Source: Hymenolepis diminuta (Eukaryota; Platyhelminthes; Cestoda; Cyclophyllidea; Hymenolepididae). From it: DNA of 64,000 bases. The notes under the pieces are model-generated. The model did no database searches. It worked only from the letters and a program-made list of their open reading frames with translations, and was not told the DNA's origin. Where the stretch lies: assembly GCA_900708905.1 (NCBI GenBank), contig CAADRB010000010.1, forward strand, positions 2,549,770 through 2,613,769, in the 5' to 3' direction. Of the stretch, positions 39,651 through 51,170 are shown one piece after another. The translations under genes were made by a program, and so were the position numbers. Position 1 is the stretch's first letter. The number at the start of each line of letters is the position of its first letter.

Positions 39651-42600
39651 ATTTAATTAAATTTTTGTGGGGTAGACTCTTATATATTGCTGTAATGCTA
39701 GGAAGTATATTTTAGCTGTTATGATTTATTTGCTCACTGGATAACTCTAGGTCTTACTTTACTCATACGCGAGTAGAAAAACGACAGACTTGCAGTTACG
39801 CCAATAAATTTGCTAACTAAACAAAGTTTTCGTATTATTGCCCTTTGGAGATCAAAAAATCATCAGATTAATAACAGCTTATGTTTCAAATAACTGTCAA
39901 GCTGTTAGGATGATGGGTAATTTAGAAATAATTTCGGTGAGTTCCTCATCCTGGGATAGAACAAAAACACCAGCTTTGACCTCTGCTTTATCTACTTCCC
40001 ATCAAATTCAATAGCGATATTGTAAACGGAACATCATTATTGCTGATGATTTCACTCATCTAGGGAAAAGACAAAAATCTCCTATTGGTAATAATTTGCA
40101 GTGTGTTGTAACTTAAGATTCCAACTTTATCATAGACAAATAGAAGGCATAAATATCACGGTTTCTTTAAACAATTAAAGTCCTTCCGATATTCCTAACT
40201 TAATAACTAAGTTTCCCTATGAAGAATTTTTTTAAGTGAAAGATTACTTCATATTAATTTATTTCATCGGGCGATTTCTAAACATAGACCCTTTTGAATA
40301 AAAGATCATTTTTCTATTTATGTAAGTGTTTCTAAACGAATGTGACGCTTGTTAAAAGACATTTTAACTCATTAATCATTCATTTATATTACCATTGTTG
40401 TAAGTATTCTGAAGATTTAATTATCAAATGTTGATTTTATAAAATTAACCTACTTTAATCTTGTTTAGGTATCTCAAAATATAAAATTCTATAATTTTCT
40501 ATTTAGTGTAATTATAAAAATCCGCCTTCCGAGTGTCCTCTTGGTACCTGGTTAAATATTGCAAGTAAAAAGCAATTAAAAGGATATAAAAAAATTGTGC
40601 ATATTTTTTCTCAATCTTTTATTTAAACGTAGAATTAACTTAATGATACAGGCTTCACGACTGAATGCTTACACAAATTCATTACAGTCAATACATTTCC
40701 CCCCTTTCTGCTTTTGCATATAGATTATTAAACAAAGCATGAGCGCTGAGTCTTTATATTTTTATAATTTATCTATTTCTTATGTAGGGATAATATTTTT
40801 GTGTGGAAGCATCTGAAACAGAAAAAGTAAAATTCAGGGAATTAGGAGAACTCTATTTCATCTGAGCCCTGGAATCATCAGGTTGACTGTTTTTTCAAGT
40901 TAGAGTCATTGAAATTTTACATAATTTGCATAGCATCCATCTATGGGACAATGGAGTCTACCAAATGGCAGATTCCCTTTTGGTCAGTGGTTATCGATTT
41001 GCCAATGCGTTCTCAATTCATTTTCATTTGAAGGGGGACGATGGACATAATTCTCTACAACTTACGCCTTCTTTATCATCGAACACCTGAATAACATTCC
41101 CTTGAAATTGTTTTTACCAGTACTTTGTGCGAGCAGATTTAGAGGCTCCTAGGGTTGGTAAATTGGACATTAGTAGCATTTTTAAATATATGCACTAGTA
41201 AAATGGGGCTAATAGTTAAGATGACTTCAGTTATTCCAGTTCTCCCTTAATTTTGTCAACAATTACAAATGCGCTATTCAAAAAAATATATTGGTCCTCT
41301 ACCATAACCCACTGTTATTTTAAAAATAAATCCATTTTATTTTATTTTCTGCTAATTGGTGGCTATAAAATTCGATTTTCTTATTAAAAAAGTTTGATAA
41401 TGTTACTTCAACTCAAAATAAGTTGTGAAAAATGGTTTCCTAATTGGACTTGGTGGTTATTTGGACAACCACTTCTTACCCAAGTTTTACAAAAAACATA
41501 ACCAGATGCCACATTTTAATTGCTTATGACAAATCGGTTGCAATTCTTTCAAAGTAGAAGCAGTATTTGACACAAATCGTAAATTTCTGCTTATTTTAAC
41601 ATTAACAGTTATCCAGGTCTCATTTAAAAATAAAAGGAAAGTGTGAATACAAGAAAAATTACCAGTCATTAGGGATGGAAAATGTTCTACTTCCAGTATT
41701 TTCAGATCTCTGTCATATACTAAGATTAATTTTTGTATGATTCCTACATATTATCGTATGTCGTTCATTTAAATAGCGTTTTCTAATAAAATCATTTTTT
41801 AGTGCACTTGTAGAAAAATGGGATTTTAACTTTAAATTTTGCATTTGAATTTTGACAAATAATCGATGACGCACTGAACTCGTTTTCTAAGTAATCAGAT
41901 TTCAAGGTGAACTAATTAGAAAGTGTATGCGATTAATCAAAATGTCATGGATGCCTTAGTTTTCACCAAATCTCCGTGGCAAAAATAGTTAAAAGTGTCA
42001 ATTTTCATCTTTAATATCAGAAATTTCCATCTTTAGGGATGTAGATCGAAAACGGTTGGGTGCAAAGCTGTCAACCGTGTGTGAATGTTTGCGGAAAGGA
42101 AACCAATGCTCTCACACTAACAACAGCATCATTGTTTTTCGGACGCAGTGATCAACACGGACTTCCAGTGCCAAAATTATGTTTTTTTTAGTTTAACGGT
42201 AAAGATAGCTGGAACGCCACATATCAAAATTTTATTTTTGATTTTGACAGCAAATATTGTATGAGTCCATAAAAAATCGTTTGCAATAGCGGAAGCATAA
42301 GTTCTAGAGCTAAGAGGGGAAGTAATTATCGCGGATTCAATGTGTCTTATCTTCTTACCCTTATCCCCAACTATGTCCTCTATGCTGAGACCACTCATTC
42401 TCCTGCCGATTGTTGTAATGCATGCTGAAGTCGATTTCCGTTATTTGACATGTTTTTTTCACAGTTGATTTCTTTTAAAATTCCATATAAAATCGTTTCC
42501 AGCATTTATTCTTAGTGAAGAAGGAGAAAATTCAGTCGCTAAATATATGCCCATAAAATACAGTGGGAGTACAAATGCGTATTTTTGCACTTTTTCAACA

Positions 42601-45600
42601 CCGAAAATCTATTTAACTTTCATTCCTTACTAAGAGGGAATTATTTTTACGGATCATTTTTAAACATGGACCACCAGGAAAACTCTTATCTCCCTTACTT
42701 ATCATGTGACACCCGCAGTCAGGTTTTTGAGTATTTCATGAAAAGATCACGTCCAGAATCAAAACAAATTTATATAGAATGTTCAATTCCTCATTAAAAT
42801 TGGGATTCGCGAATGAAATAAAACTCTATGCTTCGCACAACTTTAGCTTAATGTTAATTTTATCTTAATCAGTTATTTTTAAGGGTAGTCTTATTTTTAT
42901 ATTTGTATGAAAACTCACTTGAATAGAAATGACACAACTAACCATTCTGTAAAATCAACTGGTTAATACTATCTGAAAATCGAGAGCAAATATTCACGCA
43001 CAAATTGTTAACATTGAATATGTATATTTCAATACAAATTTTAATACCTTTGACAAATTTGACAGCTCAATGCTTCCAGACTTACAGTAAAGTGTAACTG
43101 GTGATATTCTGGTTGCATTATCTACTCTAACTCTACACCCCGTTTTATCTGTTTTGCTATTTTGACTTTTCACGTGCCATCCCAAGATTAAAAGTTGTAA
43201 ACATTTTGCGCTTTGCAATGTATAAAAATCTCAGAGAAAAATTTAGGCGTTTGATAAATAATACTACTCCGAGAAGTAGGAAATCGGTTACAAATATTAT
43301 TAGGCATCAGGATGTCATTACTTAATTTGTATTCTTGATTCCTCAGTCTCTCTAATGTTAATCAAATAAATTGGCATCTTTATAAATTTCGATCGTCTGT
43401 ATTTTCCCAAATTTGCTGGTAAATAGGTTATTTTCTCGTTGTTTCGTGCTTGTTGGCCAAAATTTGATTTTAGAGATTTATTTGGATGTATTTGGTAGAC
43501 ATATTCCCCAACGAGAAGCAAATAAATGTGGGTAAACTGTAGCTCGGTAGTTTTAATTATTAATAAACCAGGGTAATAAAGCATACAAAACTGAAATAAA
43601 TACTCCACCAACGCTTTTATGCATTATCAGGTGATTTGAAGCAGAGACTGCTGAAGTTGAACGATTTCTTAGTTACATCTAACAGGAGAAATAATCACTT
43701 AAAATTAACTGAAAACCGCACTCACTGAACAGTTCAAATGCATTTAAATCTCGTGATTTTAGTTTTTGTGATAAGATCTTTATGTTAAAATGCAATTGCA
43801 ATTGGGAATTGAATAAAAAATTTATCTAAGAAAATTAAAATAATGATATTTTTGTTATTTATTAAAAAAAATATTGTTTAATTATTAAAATATGTTAAAC
43901 TACAGGGTCTTTGCCCTGCAGTATAGTTAGTAAAGACTCGAAAATTTGTAAATTGGAATTTGCGGTCGGACTGGGTGATAAAAACTTTATGGCAGAAACC
44001 TAGACCATTGGGAAAATGAGTGACCAAATTTACTTCTATTCTTAGATAAGGTTACGTGCTTCACGTTCAGACTTTCAGATTTGTGATTGGAAAATGATGT
44101 TTCATCCGAATAGCCCTAAGCTATAAAATGAATTTAATTTCTCAAGGTCATTAGAGGGGGTATAAGAAAAGCTTGATTTGAGTAGAGGGAAAGTGTTCCG
44201 AAGCAACTCTTACGATGAACTCACATTCCGCCATTCCTATTATTAACTGAATTAACCTTTGCTATCTAACATCCACATCGCAAGATGTAATGCGATGGGT
44301 AATAGTTGCATAATCTCTACATTGGCTCACATATACAATGGTCACTGCGTCAACATTTCTATTTGTTAGAGAATGTAAACCTAGAATACGAAATTCTAGG
44401 GGAAAACTCGTACCATTTGGCCTGCCTATTTGACTACATGTTTAATCTATACGATCAGCTGCTCAATTCACCAAATACATACAGACGAGAATCTCAGTTT
44501 TTGAGTCGGAAAATTGACCACATGGAAATGGTAGCTCAGTTAAGTATGCGATTCCGAATTCAACAGCAGTTCTGATTGTTAACAGTCTATCATACTTATA
44601 GAAGACAGTACTAAATTTTATGCGTGTTGGACTACCGGTTATTACCAATTAATTGTCCTGACTATGTACTTGTGCCCAATCGGCCAATTACGAGGGAGAG
44701 TACGATGCCTCAGGATAATTCAGTTTACTCCATAAGGCCGAAGCCGGAAATGAGTGAACAGTGGACTGAATGATGCTTTGTGAAAAATAGAAAATAAATG
44801 TTTGAAATTCGGATAATAAAGATCAGAATTTTTGAAACCGTTCTTGTTGCCATATTTTTAAGAATTCGTCTTCATTAAACACACTTGCATATTTTATCAG
44901 CAACACTTGTTAGATTTATTAAAAGCCGTGCCAATGGAAATTTTAATTATCATTTACTTAATATTTTAGTCTACCTAATTAAAAAATTATGAGTATATTG
45001 AGTATTAATATACAATCAAGACCAGAAAATACATAGTTTCTGTGTTAACAGAAGGGGATTAAAGCAAATTGAGAAGATTTAATCTATGAATTTTGGTAAT
45101 TGCTTCATTTGTTATATATTTTCTGGTAGTACACAAAATTTTTTAGTAAAATTAGCATAATCATATATTTTTTTTCAACCCTTAACTGATTTATATTTAC
45201 TTAAATGTACTAGCGCATAACGGACAATACAGTGTGCATTTACGCTGGAAAAGTATTCCTAATTCAATGGAATGTATTTTTGACTTCCGTAAGGAAATCT
45301 CAGCGAGTCTATTCTTTATCCTTATACCTTTTAATTGTGGTTTGTTTATTGATTTGTTATAGTTTTGTACTTTTTTATTAGATACAACTAATGACTCCTC
45401 CTAGGCTCTTAAGCTATTAATCGATTTCCATTCGCCCAACAGTACTTCAGTTGTGAATTTTATTCTTTCATTTACCCATTTTTACTGCTCTTCAGTTGCA
45501 ATTCTATCCTCCTTTTTAGTACTCTCTAATAAATATCAAGGTGATGATTCTATCTTCACTCACTCTTGTAATAACAAAATTATTACAGTTGGAATGGTCC

Positions 45601-45731
45601 GTGTTTTAACTAGTTCTCCACATTCTATAATAATCAACTACCCCGTATTACTAATAATAATAATAAACCCATTCATTTAAAAATCATACCTAAGATAGTA
45701 AAAATCTCCTGTATAGCAGTGAGTTGTAACT
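39651..45731. other. non-coding DNA without supported gene
   Basis: Several frames of 70-97 codons occur (42585-42797 +, 43318-43611 -, 44306-44575 +). The last, 89 codons with a TTG start, has a less skewed composition than most, but no ATG-led start, clean splice pair or family resemblance was found. Its 3' part contains TGGTAGCTCAGTTAAG, which has a weak box-A look. A small stem-loop (CAGGG-TCTTTG-CCCTG) lies at about 43903-43918. Confidence 0.45.
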
Positions 45732-45761
45732 CAGGGTACGCAAGATATCTAAGGATACTTA
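45732..45761 (+). repeat. mariner left terminal inverted repeat
   Basis: Thirty bases pairing with 46984-47014. The ends match apart from transitions and a one-base gap near the inner edge. Confidence 0.8.
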
Positions 45762-45822
45762 TATTTTTGTAATTTAAACAAACCCAAAATTGATTAATGT
45801 ATTTTTTGTATCAAAAAATCTC

Positions 45823-46890
45823 ATGGCGGATACTACTATCACTAATGAAATGAAAAGGCACGCTGCCATAGAGTCTATAAATGTGAAACACAAGAATATA
45901 GAAATTTCAGGACTTCTAAGAGTTCCCGCATCTTTCGTTTGCAAAGTTAAAAAGGAGTTGCTGAATGAAAGCAATAGAGGTGAAATGACCGCCACGAGGA
46001 AGAGAAAACGAGAGCATTTTCAACGTTCTGCTGACTCACTCAGAACACCTGAGTTTGTCAAAAGAGCTCATGACACGGCACGATGGACGAAAATCGTGGG
46101 AGGTCAATGCACTTCACCTTGCCAAAGATCTTCAAGTGTCTGAAGGAACAACAATATTCTAGGAATGTTCTTCATCAAAACCTCAATTTCAAACTATACG
46201 TTCTTAGACGAGGGCATCAGCTAAGTGGATAAAAACAATTAAAAAGAATCATTTAATAAGTGCAAAAGGACTCTTTAAGAAATTGAAGCACCCAGAAGAA
46301 CAGAAGTGTTCTTGGTTTTTCTCTAACAAAAAAACTTCTACCAATCAATCCAAGAAATGATAGGTGGTCATATGTGTATCTCACTGAAGTTCCAACTGTT
46401 ATGCGTACGAAATTTCTATCAACACTAATATTTTTCAGTGTTGTTGAGTAAAGAGTGTATCATAACTCCTCACTTCTTTCCACAGGGTCTTAGAGTCAAT
46501 GTAGATACCAATATCGAGACTTTTCAAATCATTGTCGTTAGGCCTTGGATAGAGAGCACAGCCTATTCCAACAAGATTCGGCTTCACCCCATAAAGCTCT
46601 CAAAATCCAGGATTGGATAGACAAGAATTTTCATCGTCACGCCACACCACACCAAACTTGTGGCCTCCTAACTCACCAGACCTTAGTCCTTTGCATTATT
46701 ACGTGTAGGATGAGGCGTGATTGGAAAGGATGTTAATATGCATCCCCATAACATTGAATTCTCTCTGATGGAACCAATAGCCCGAGCAATTGTGGATATC
46801 AGTAAAGATCACCCGATCTGATGAAAGCATGCAGTCGCTTTCGTACTCAAATTGAGGCTGATAGAAGCCGAAGGAGGATATACAGAATAA
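45823..46890 (+). pseudogene. mariner transposase, broken by frameshifts and stops
   Basis: The frame starts at ATG 45823 with MADTTITNEMKRHAAIES, the N-terminal helix-turn-helix region of this mariner group. It continues through SADSLRTPEFVKRAHDT, then shifts frame near 46080 (HLAKDLQVSEGT is in another frame) and meets a stop at 46141-46143. Later pieces, in changing frames, give ITPHFFPQGLRVNVDTNIE (about 46455-46515) and FQQDSASPHKALKIQDWI (46560-46615). The latter contains the second catalytic Asp in its usual QDSA-HKA setting. The reading ends with EGGYTE and TAA at 46888-46890, the typical C-terminus. Intact enzymes of this group are about 340-350 residues, which fits the span. The third catalytic region (around 46670-46710) is frame-broken. 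Confidence 0.8.
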
Positions 46891-46983
46891 AACCCAGGTT
46901 GATATTATGTTTATTTGTTTTGCTGCAAGAAATTGTAAGTTTCAACCATTAGCAGCTTCATTTTCTGTTTTTCTAAAAGTGCT

Positions 46984-47014
46984 TAAGGTGTCCTCAGATG
47001 CCTTACGCACCCTG
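46984..47014 (-). repeat. mariner right terminal inverted repeat
   Basis: The inverted partner of 45732-45761, ending CCTTACGCACCCTG immediately before a TA dinucleotide. Confidence 0.8.
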
Positions 47015-48884
47015 TACTTTGCATTCTTACAGTATTGGGCTGTCCTTATTTTAGAATATGATTCAAGATACCATGTCTGATGTTAAAAATGTAATATTTC
47101 TTGATTCTATAAGAGCGGTTATTGAGTGTTTTTACAAATTTTCAGCATCAAGCAAATATTTCTTTTAGAGAAATTTTTTGGCCATTCCTTGCTATTGATA
47201 TTTTTCTTCGATTATTTGAAGTCGCAGAGTTGATATAAAACAATGGCTAACATGGTAAAATTGTTACACATCATATATGTAAAACGGTAGATCAATGTAG
47301 CAGACTTATACTTTGCCAGATGCATGCCTAAATGGCCATACATCTAAAACTCCTTTAATTTGAGCGACTTTTGTTTTTGATTATACGTCGAGAAAAGCTA
47401 AAGTCATTTTTAAAAATTTTGTTTTACAAGCATGGTTGATGGTTCAGCAAAAAAATGAAATGCTCTATATTCTACATAGACTCCTCAAGTCGGTTATTTC
47501 TCTCTTCATTAACAAAATTTTAAGTTATATTTAAATAAAAGACAAATATTTTTTCACAATCCTCTCCCGTTCCAATTTTCGAGTTTGTAAAATTGGAAAA
47601 GATATTAATTAGGGTAAATTTCAACATCTGACACTGGATCCCTCTAAGCTGGAGCTCATTATTATTATTACTCAGAGTAAAACAAAAGCTGCACAATTTT
47701 TAATTGTGGGAAGCAGCAGCATCGAATAGCAGGAATTGCAGCTGATGATGAAGGGAGAGGGCCAACAATATACTGAAAACAATATCAAAGAATCAGATAG
47801 TCTTACTTAATTTAGTTTTTGGTCTCAGGTCATAGAGTCTTTACTAAATGCAAAGTTCATGCTCCAAAATTTAAATTTCACGACTCATCCACTGGATTGC
47901 AGCAGGTGCTGGTCAGCGATGTTCAGTATTTATGGATTGCTATTATTAAATGAAGAAGGACTGATCTTGCCCCTTCATTTTGCTTTTTCTTTGAATGATT
48001 AAGATGACAAAATTCTTTTACCTGTAGGTCAGCAGCCGAGTAGAGATAGCTAACAATTTTAAGTTAACAGAGCCCATCTTAACATTTTTCAACAAAAAAT
48101 CAATGTAAAGTTTATAATATACAATTCTTTTTTCTACATTAAACCAGGTCGTAATATAATGAGACAATATTTAAAAAAATCTCCAATTTGCCTTTTTTGA
48201 TTAATTATTTACTAATGTAATTCTTGGTACGATAAATTATTATGTAATAAAATTCAAAATTGTTAATGCCTATATGTTCTTAAAATATTTACAAAATGAA
48301 TTTTAATGTTCATTGTTATTTAGAACCAAATTGTAAAAATCTTGCCTATTTATAAGTCAACTTAGCCCTTTGTTATTTCTCTCATCAAATTTACCTCATT
48401 GCTGGATTGCTTGAATTCGTTCTAAAATTGTTTTTCCTTCGTTTCAGTCGATCAGCTCTGGTCTACTTAAGTGTTTGTTAGGAGAGATTACAGGATTATT
48501 TAGGTCTACACTTCAAGCTTAATTACTTATGCCATTCATTAATAAGTATTACCAGAAAAAACTAAACCTGCACTTGAGGAATATATTGAAAAATATGAGA
48601 CGAATATTTATTAATTTATTTATTTATCATTTAAAACAATGTCAAAATATATTCTATACTAGTTGCTATATGAAGTGTCTAAATATGGGAACGTAAACTA
48701 TTTCAACGGGAAGCCAAGAGAAAGGAAACAGGTAAATGAAAGGAAGGTTAGCATCGACATAGTCTATTCAAAATTTGATCCTCTCATTCATTTTGCACGC
48801 CATTTATTTCATGGATATAGTTCAGTACCACATGTTCTAATGTTTCGATAATCAAATTTCAAAACATTTCCCTCCTTTCAGGGT
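47015..48884. other. non-coding DNA, nothing recognised
   Basis: No coding-like frame over 62 codons and no matching repeat were noticed. Confidence 0.5.
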
Positions 48885-48945
48885 GAATTCATGTTTGTGG
48901 TATCTAGAGCTTATATACCTTGTAATTAATTTAGAGGGTTGGTTT
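48885..48945 (+). repeat. short interspersed repeat, copy 2 of 3
   Basis: ATGTTTGTGGTATCTAGAGC followed by TTATATACC and TAATTTAGAGGGTTGG. It matches the copy at 55880-55930 at its start (ATGTTTGCGGCGTCTAGAGC) and the copy at 18044-18100 in its second half. Confidence 0.5.
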
Positions 48946-50939
48946 TTCATTTCATTTATACTATATTTATTTCTATAGCCAAAACGCTGACGGGATAGCG
49001 ATATACAACACCATAAGCATTTTCACAAGACAAGCCTTTTATATTCAGGTATATTGATCGTAAAAATACATTCTCTAACTAAAATACCAGTTAGTGGACA
49101 CAATACGTTACTTCTCCGGACTTTCATGAAAAAGTAATCCATTCCATGAACAAATAATTTGTTCATTTATTTAAAGATCGTATCGAGGATGCAAATCGGA
49201 CAATAGAGTACATGGTATAAAAGTAATGGTACATCAGACAGAAAGTGAATTATGCAAGAATTTTACTTCGTTTACTTCCGCTTTTAAATTTTAGCGTTCA
49301 GTTTTGAAAGTTTTATTCACCGAAACATTTCCTCTTTAGCGGTAAATAAGAGAAAACGATTGTCTATAATATCGTGTGCAATTTTTTAACGGCAAATCTT
49401 ATTGTTTTTTATTAAAAAGGAATGAAATTGAACTAGAATTAGTAGAAAATGCTGTGGCTTTAAAAACATTGAATATATTACCTAATTGTACGCCAACAAG
49501 GGCGGATATTGCGTTCGCATTCACAAATGTGAAATCACCTAAATATTTCAACCTAAATACATTTTAACAGTAGCGAAACAGTTGTTGAATGCAGTATTGC
49601 AATTTATAATCCTCTAGTTTACTTTTATTTTAAACATTTTATATTTGCTGTTTACATTTTAAATAAGTTATTGCTAAGATATTTAAAGAAGAAAAACTTG
49701 CTTCAGTTTTTTTTGACACATTGGTTGATATTTTAGCAAAATGTTCGGTTTTCTCCTTCAGGCTTGCATTTTTATTAATAGCTGTTTGGAAGGGAATAGA
49801 ATGTTTGTTTCCCTACCAGAAGTGCAATATCTTATCAGCATGTCACTTCCATGTCAATCGTCATTTACCGATTAGTTCGTTGTCTGACCAATCATATTCT
49901 GCCATGATCAAATAATGAAGTCCGATGATTGGTTCAATCTTCTCTGATCCGTTATAGTCTGAGCTAATCTAATTTTATTTGTACAAACAGATTATTATAT
50001 TGATAAACGGTCTGGACTGGTTTAAAGTTAACCTTGTCTAGTTAAATCTCTCTGAGGTCCGAGCAATTGGAGGAAACTCTATAATATAGGACTTGACTAT
50101 GCGTTATAACATTTATCATGGCAAAATAAAGATTACAAGTTTCAATAACAGAGAGCTTTCAAATTTACTGAATGTTAAAGACTCTGGCAGGGAATAAGAT
50201 TTAGGAGAAAGATCATAGGTACATAATTAATTTAAGGAATCTATAGTCTTATCTAAATGAAATTTTGAATGCACCCGGATGTCTGCTTTTTCATATAGGA
50301 TATAATTCACTAATTAACTTCACAATGATCCCACAGCTTCCAAATGATAAGAAAGTAAAGAATCCAGATGTTCATATATCAATATGTTCATAGATTTCAA
50401 GTTATAGAACATTGAAGAGAGAACTCTGCGAGCCTTTATAGTTACCTTTTCTGTATTTTGACATGATTTCCCAGTTTTGTTACAGTTCTGACGTTTATGT
50501 TCATGGAAGCATTTTCCCTTTATTTAGTTGAATGTACATGAATCAGAGTAATTATACGAAAGTACCCATCCGATAGGTAGAAAAAAGACGAACTGTCATA
50601 TGGCAAAGTTCTTCATTACACGCTTATTGTTTCCGGAATAAAGATTTTATGTTAACAGAAATCAACAAGCATTCGGGCAGATATCTTTATAGTATAATTT
50701 TCACTTAGGCAAATTTAAAAATTACTAGTATAGTTCTAAATTTCGTTAGATAATTGACGATCTATAAGCCGATATCCCATCTGAGAAGTAAGAAAATACA
50801 AAATCTTGTTGGAATAGTGAAAAAATGCTATAGTTCAACTCGAATTATATGCAGTATAATGTAATTCATAACAGTTCATGTAAATACTTTAGGAAATATG
50901 CGTTATTTTCATTAATTATGGAAAGAAAAGATCAAAAGA
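48946..50939. other. non-coding DNA, nothing recognised
   Basis: Frames at 49376-49567 and 49721-49915 are about 63 codons and have no motif or splice support. Confidence 0.5.
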
Positions 50940-51170
50940 AACTATATAATATTTATTCATAAAAATGTTTTTTCTCTATAAACATCTAATTTTCAAGCCA
51001 CGCCTTCCATGTAGAACTTCTTTGGGTTCGCTTAAACTCCTTCTGTTAATTCCGTATTCCTTCTTGGTGACGTTTGACTTTTCCAAGAGACGTATTTAGA
51101 TGATTGATGTAGCTTCGTTCTGCTTCTCCTTCCTATTAGTATTTCCATTAGAGGTTTTCAATCACTTGAC
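50940..51170 (-). pseudogene. inverted copy of the Ty3/gypsy integrase tail
   Basis: The minus strand aligns with 38375-38600 over about 190 bp. It includes TGGAAATACTAATAGGAAGG (cf. TGGAAATACTAATTGGAAGA) and then AACGTCACCAAGAAGGAATA and GAACCCAAAGAAGTTCTACA. Translation gives MEILIGRRSRTKLHQSSKY, almost the same as MEILIGRRSRLKLYQSPKY at 38 kb, and then runs into stops. Upstream on the minus strand the similarity fades, so this copy is shorter than the one at 38 kb. Shared protein-level conservation supports the reading as a coding remnant of one retrotransposon family. Confidence 0.5.

Larger units (their letters stand above)
45732..47014 (+). mobile_element. mariner-family DNA transposon, full-length but dead (1,283 bp)
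   Basis: Both terminal inverted repeats can be read. The left begins CAGGGTACGCAAGATATCTA and the right, reverse complemented, CAGGGTGCGTAAGGCATCTG. They differ at 5 of these 20 positions, all transitions. The interior carries a broken mariner transposase on the + strand. The length of about 1.28 kb is typical of mariner elements, which move by cut-and-paste and insert at TA. A TA follows the right end (47015-47016), but the bases before the left end are CT, so the target duplication is not intact. Transitions in the ends and several frameshifts show an old, inactive copy. Confidence 0.85.

Noticed and set aside
43903..43918. small CAGGG/CCCTG stem-loop
   Set aside because: Five-base stem with a six-base loop; common by chance and without context. 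It shares CAGGG with the mariner ends but has no element around it.
44306..44575. 89-codon + strand frame
   Set aside because: TTG start, no convincing acceptor or donor, no recognised motif; kept only as a remark in the regional entry.
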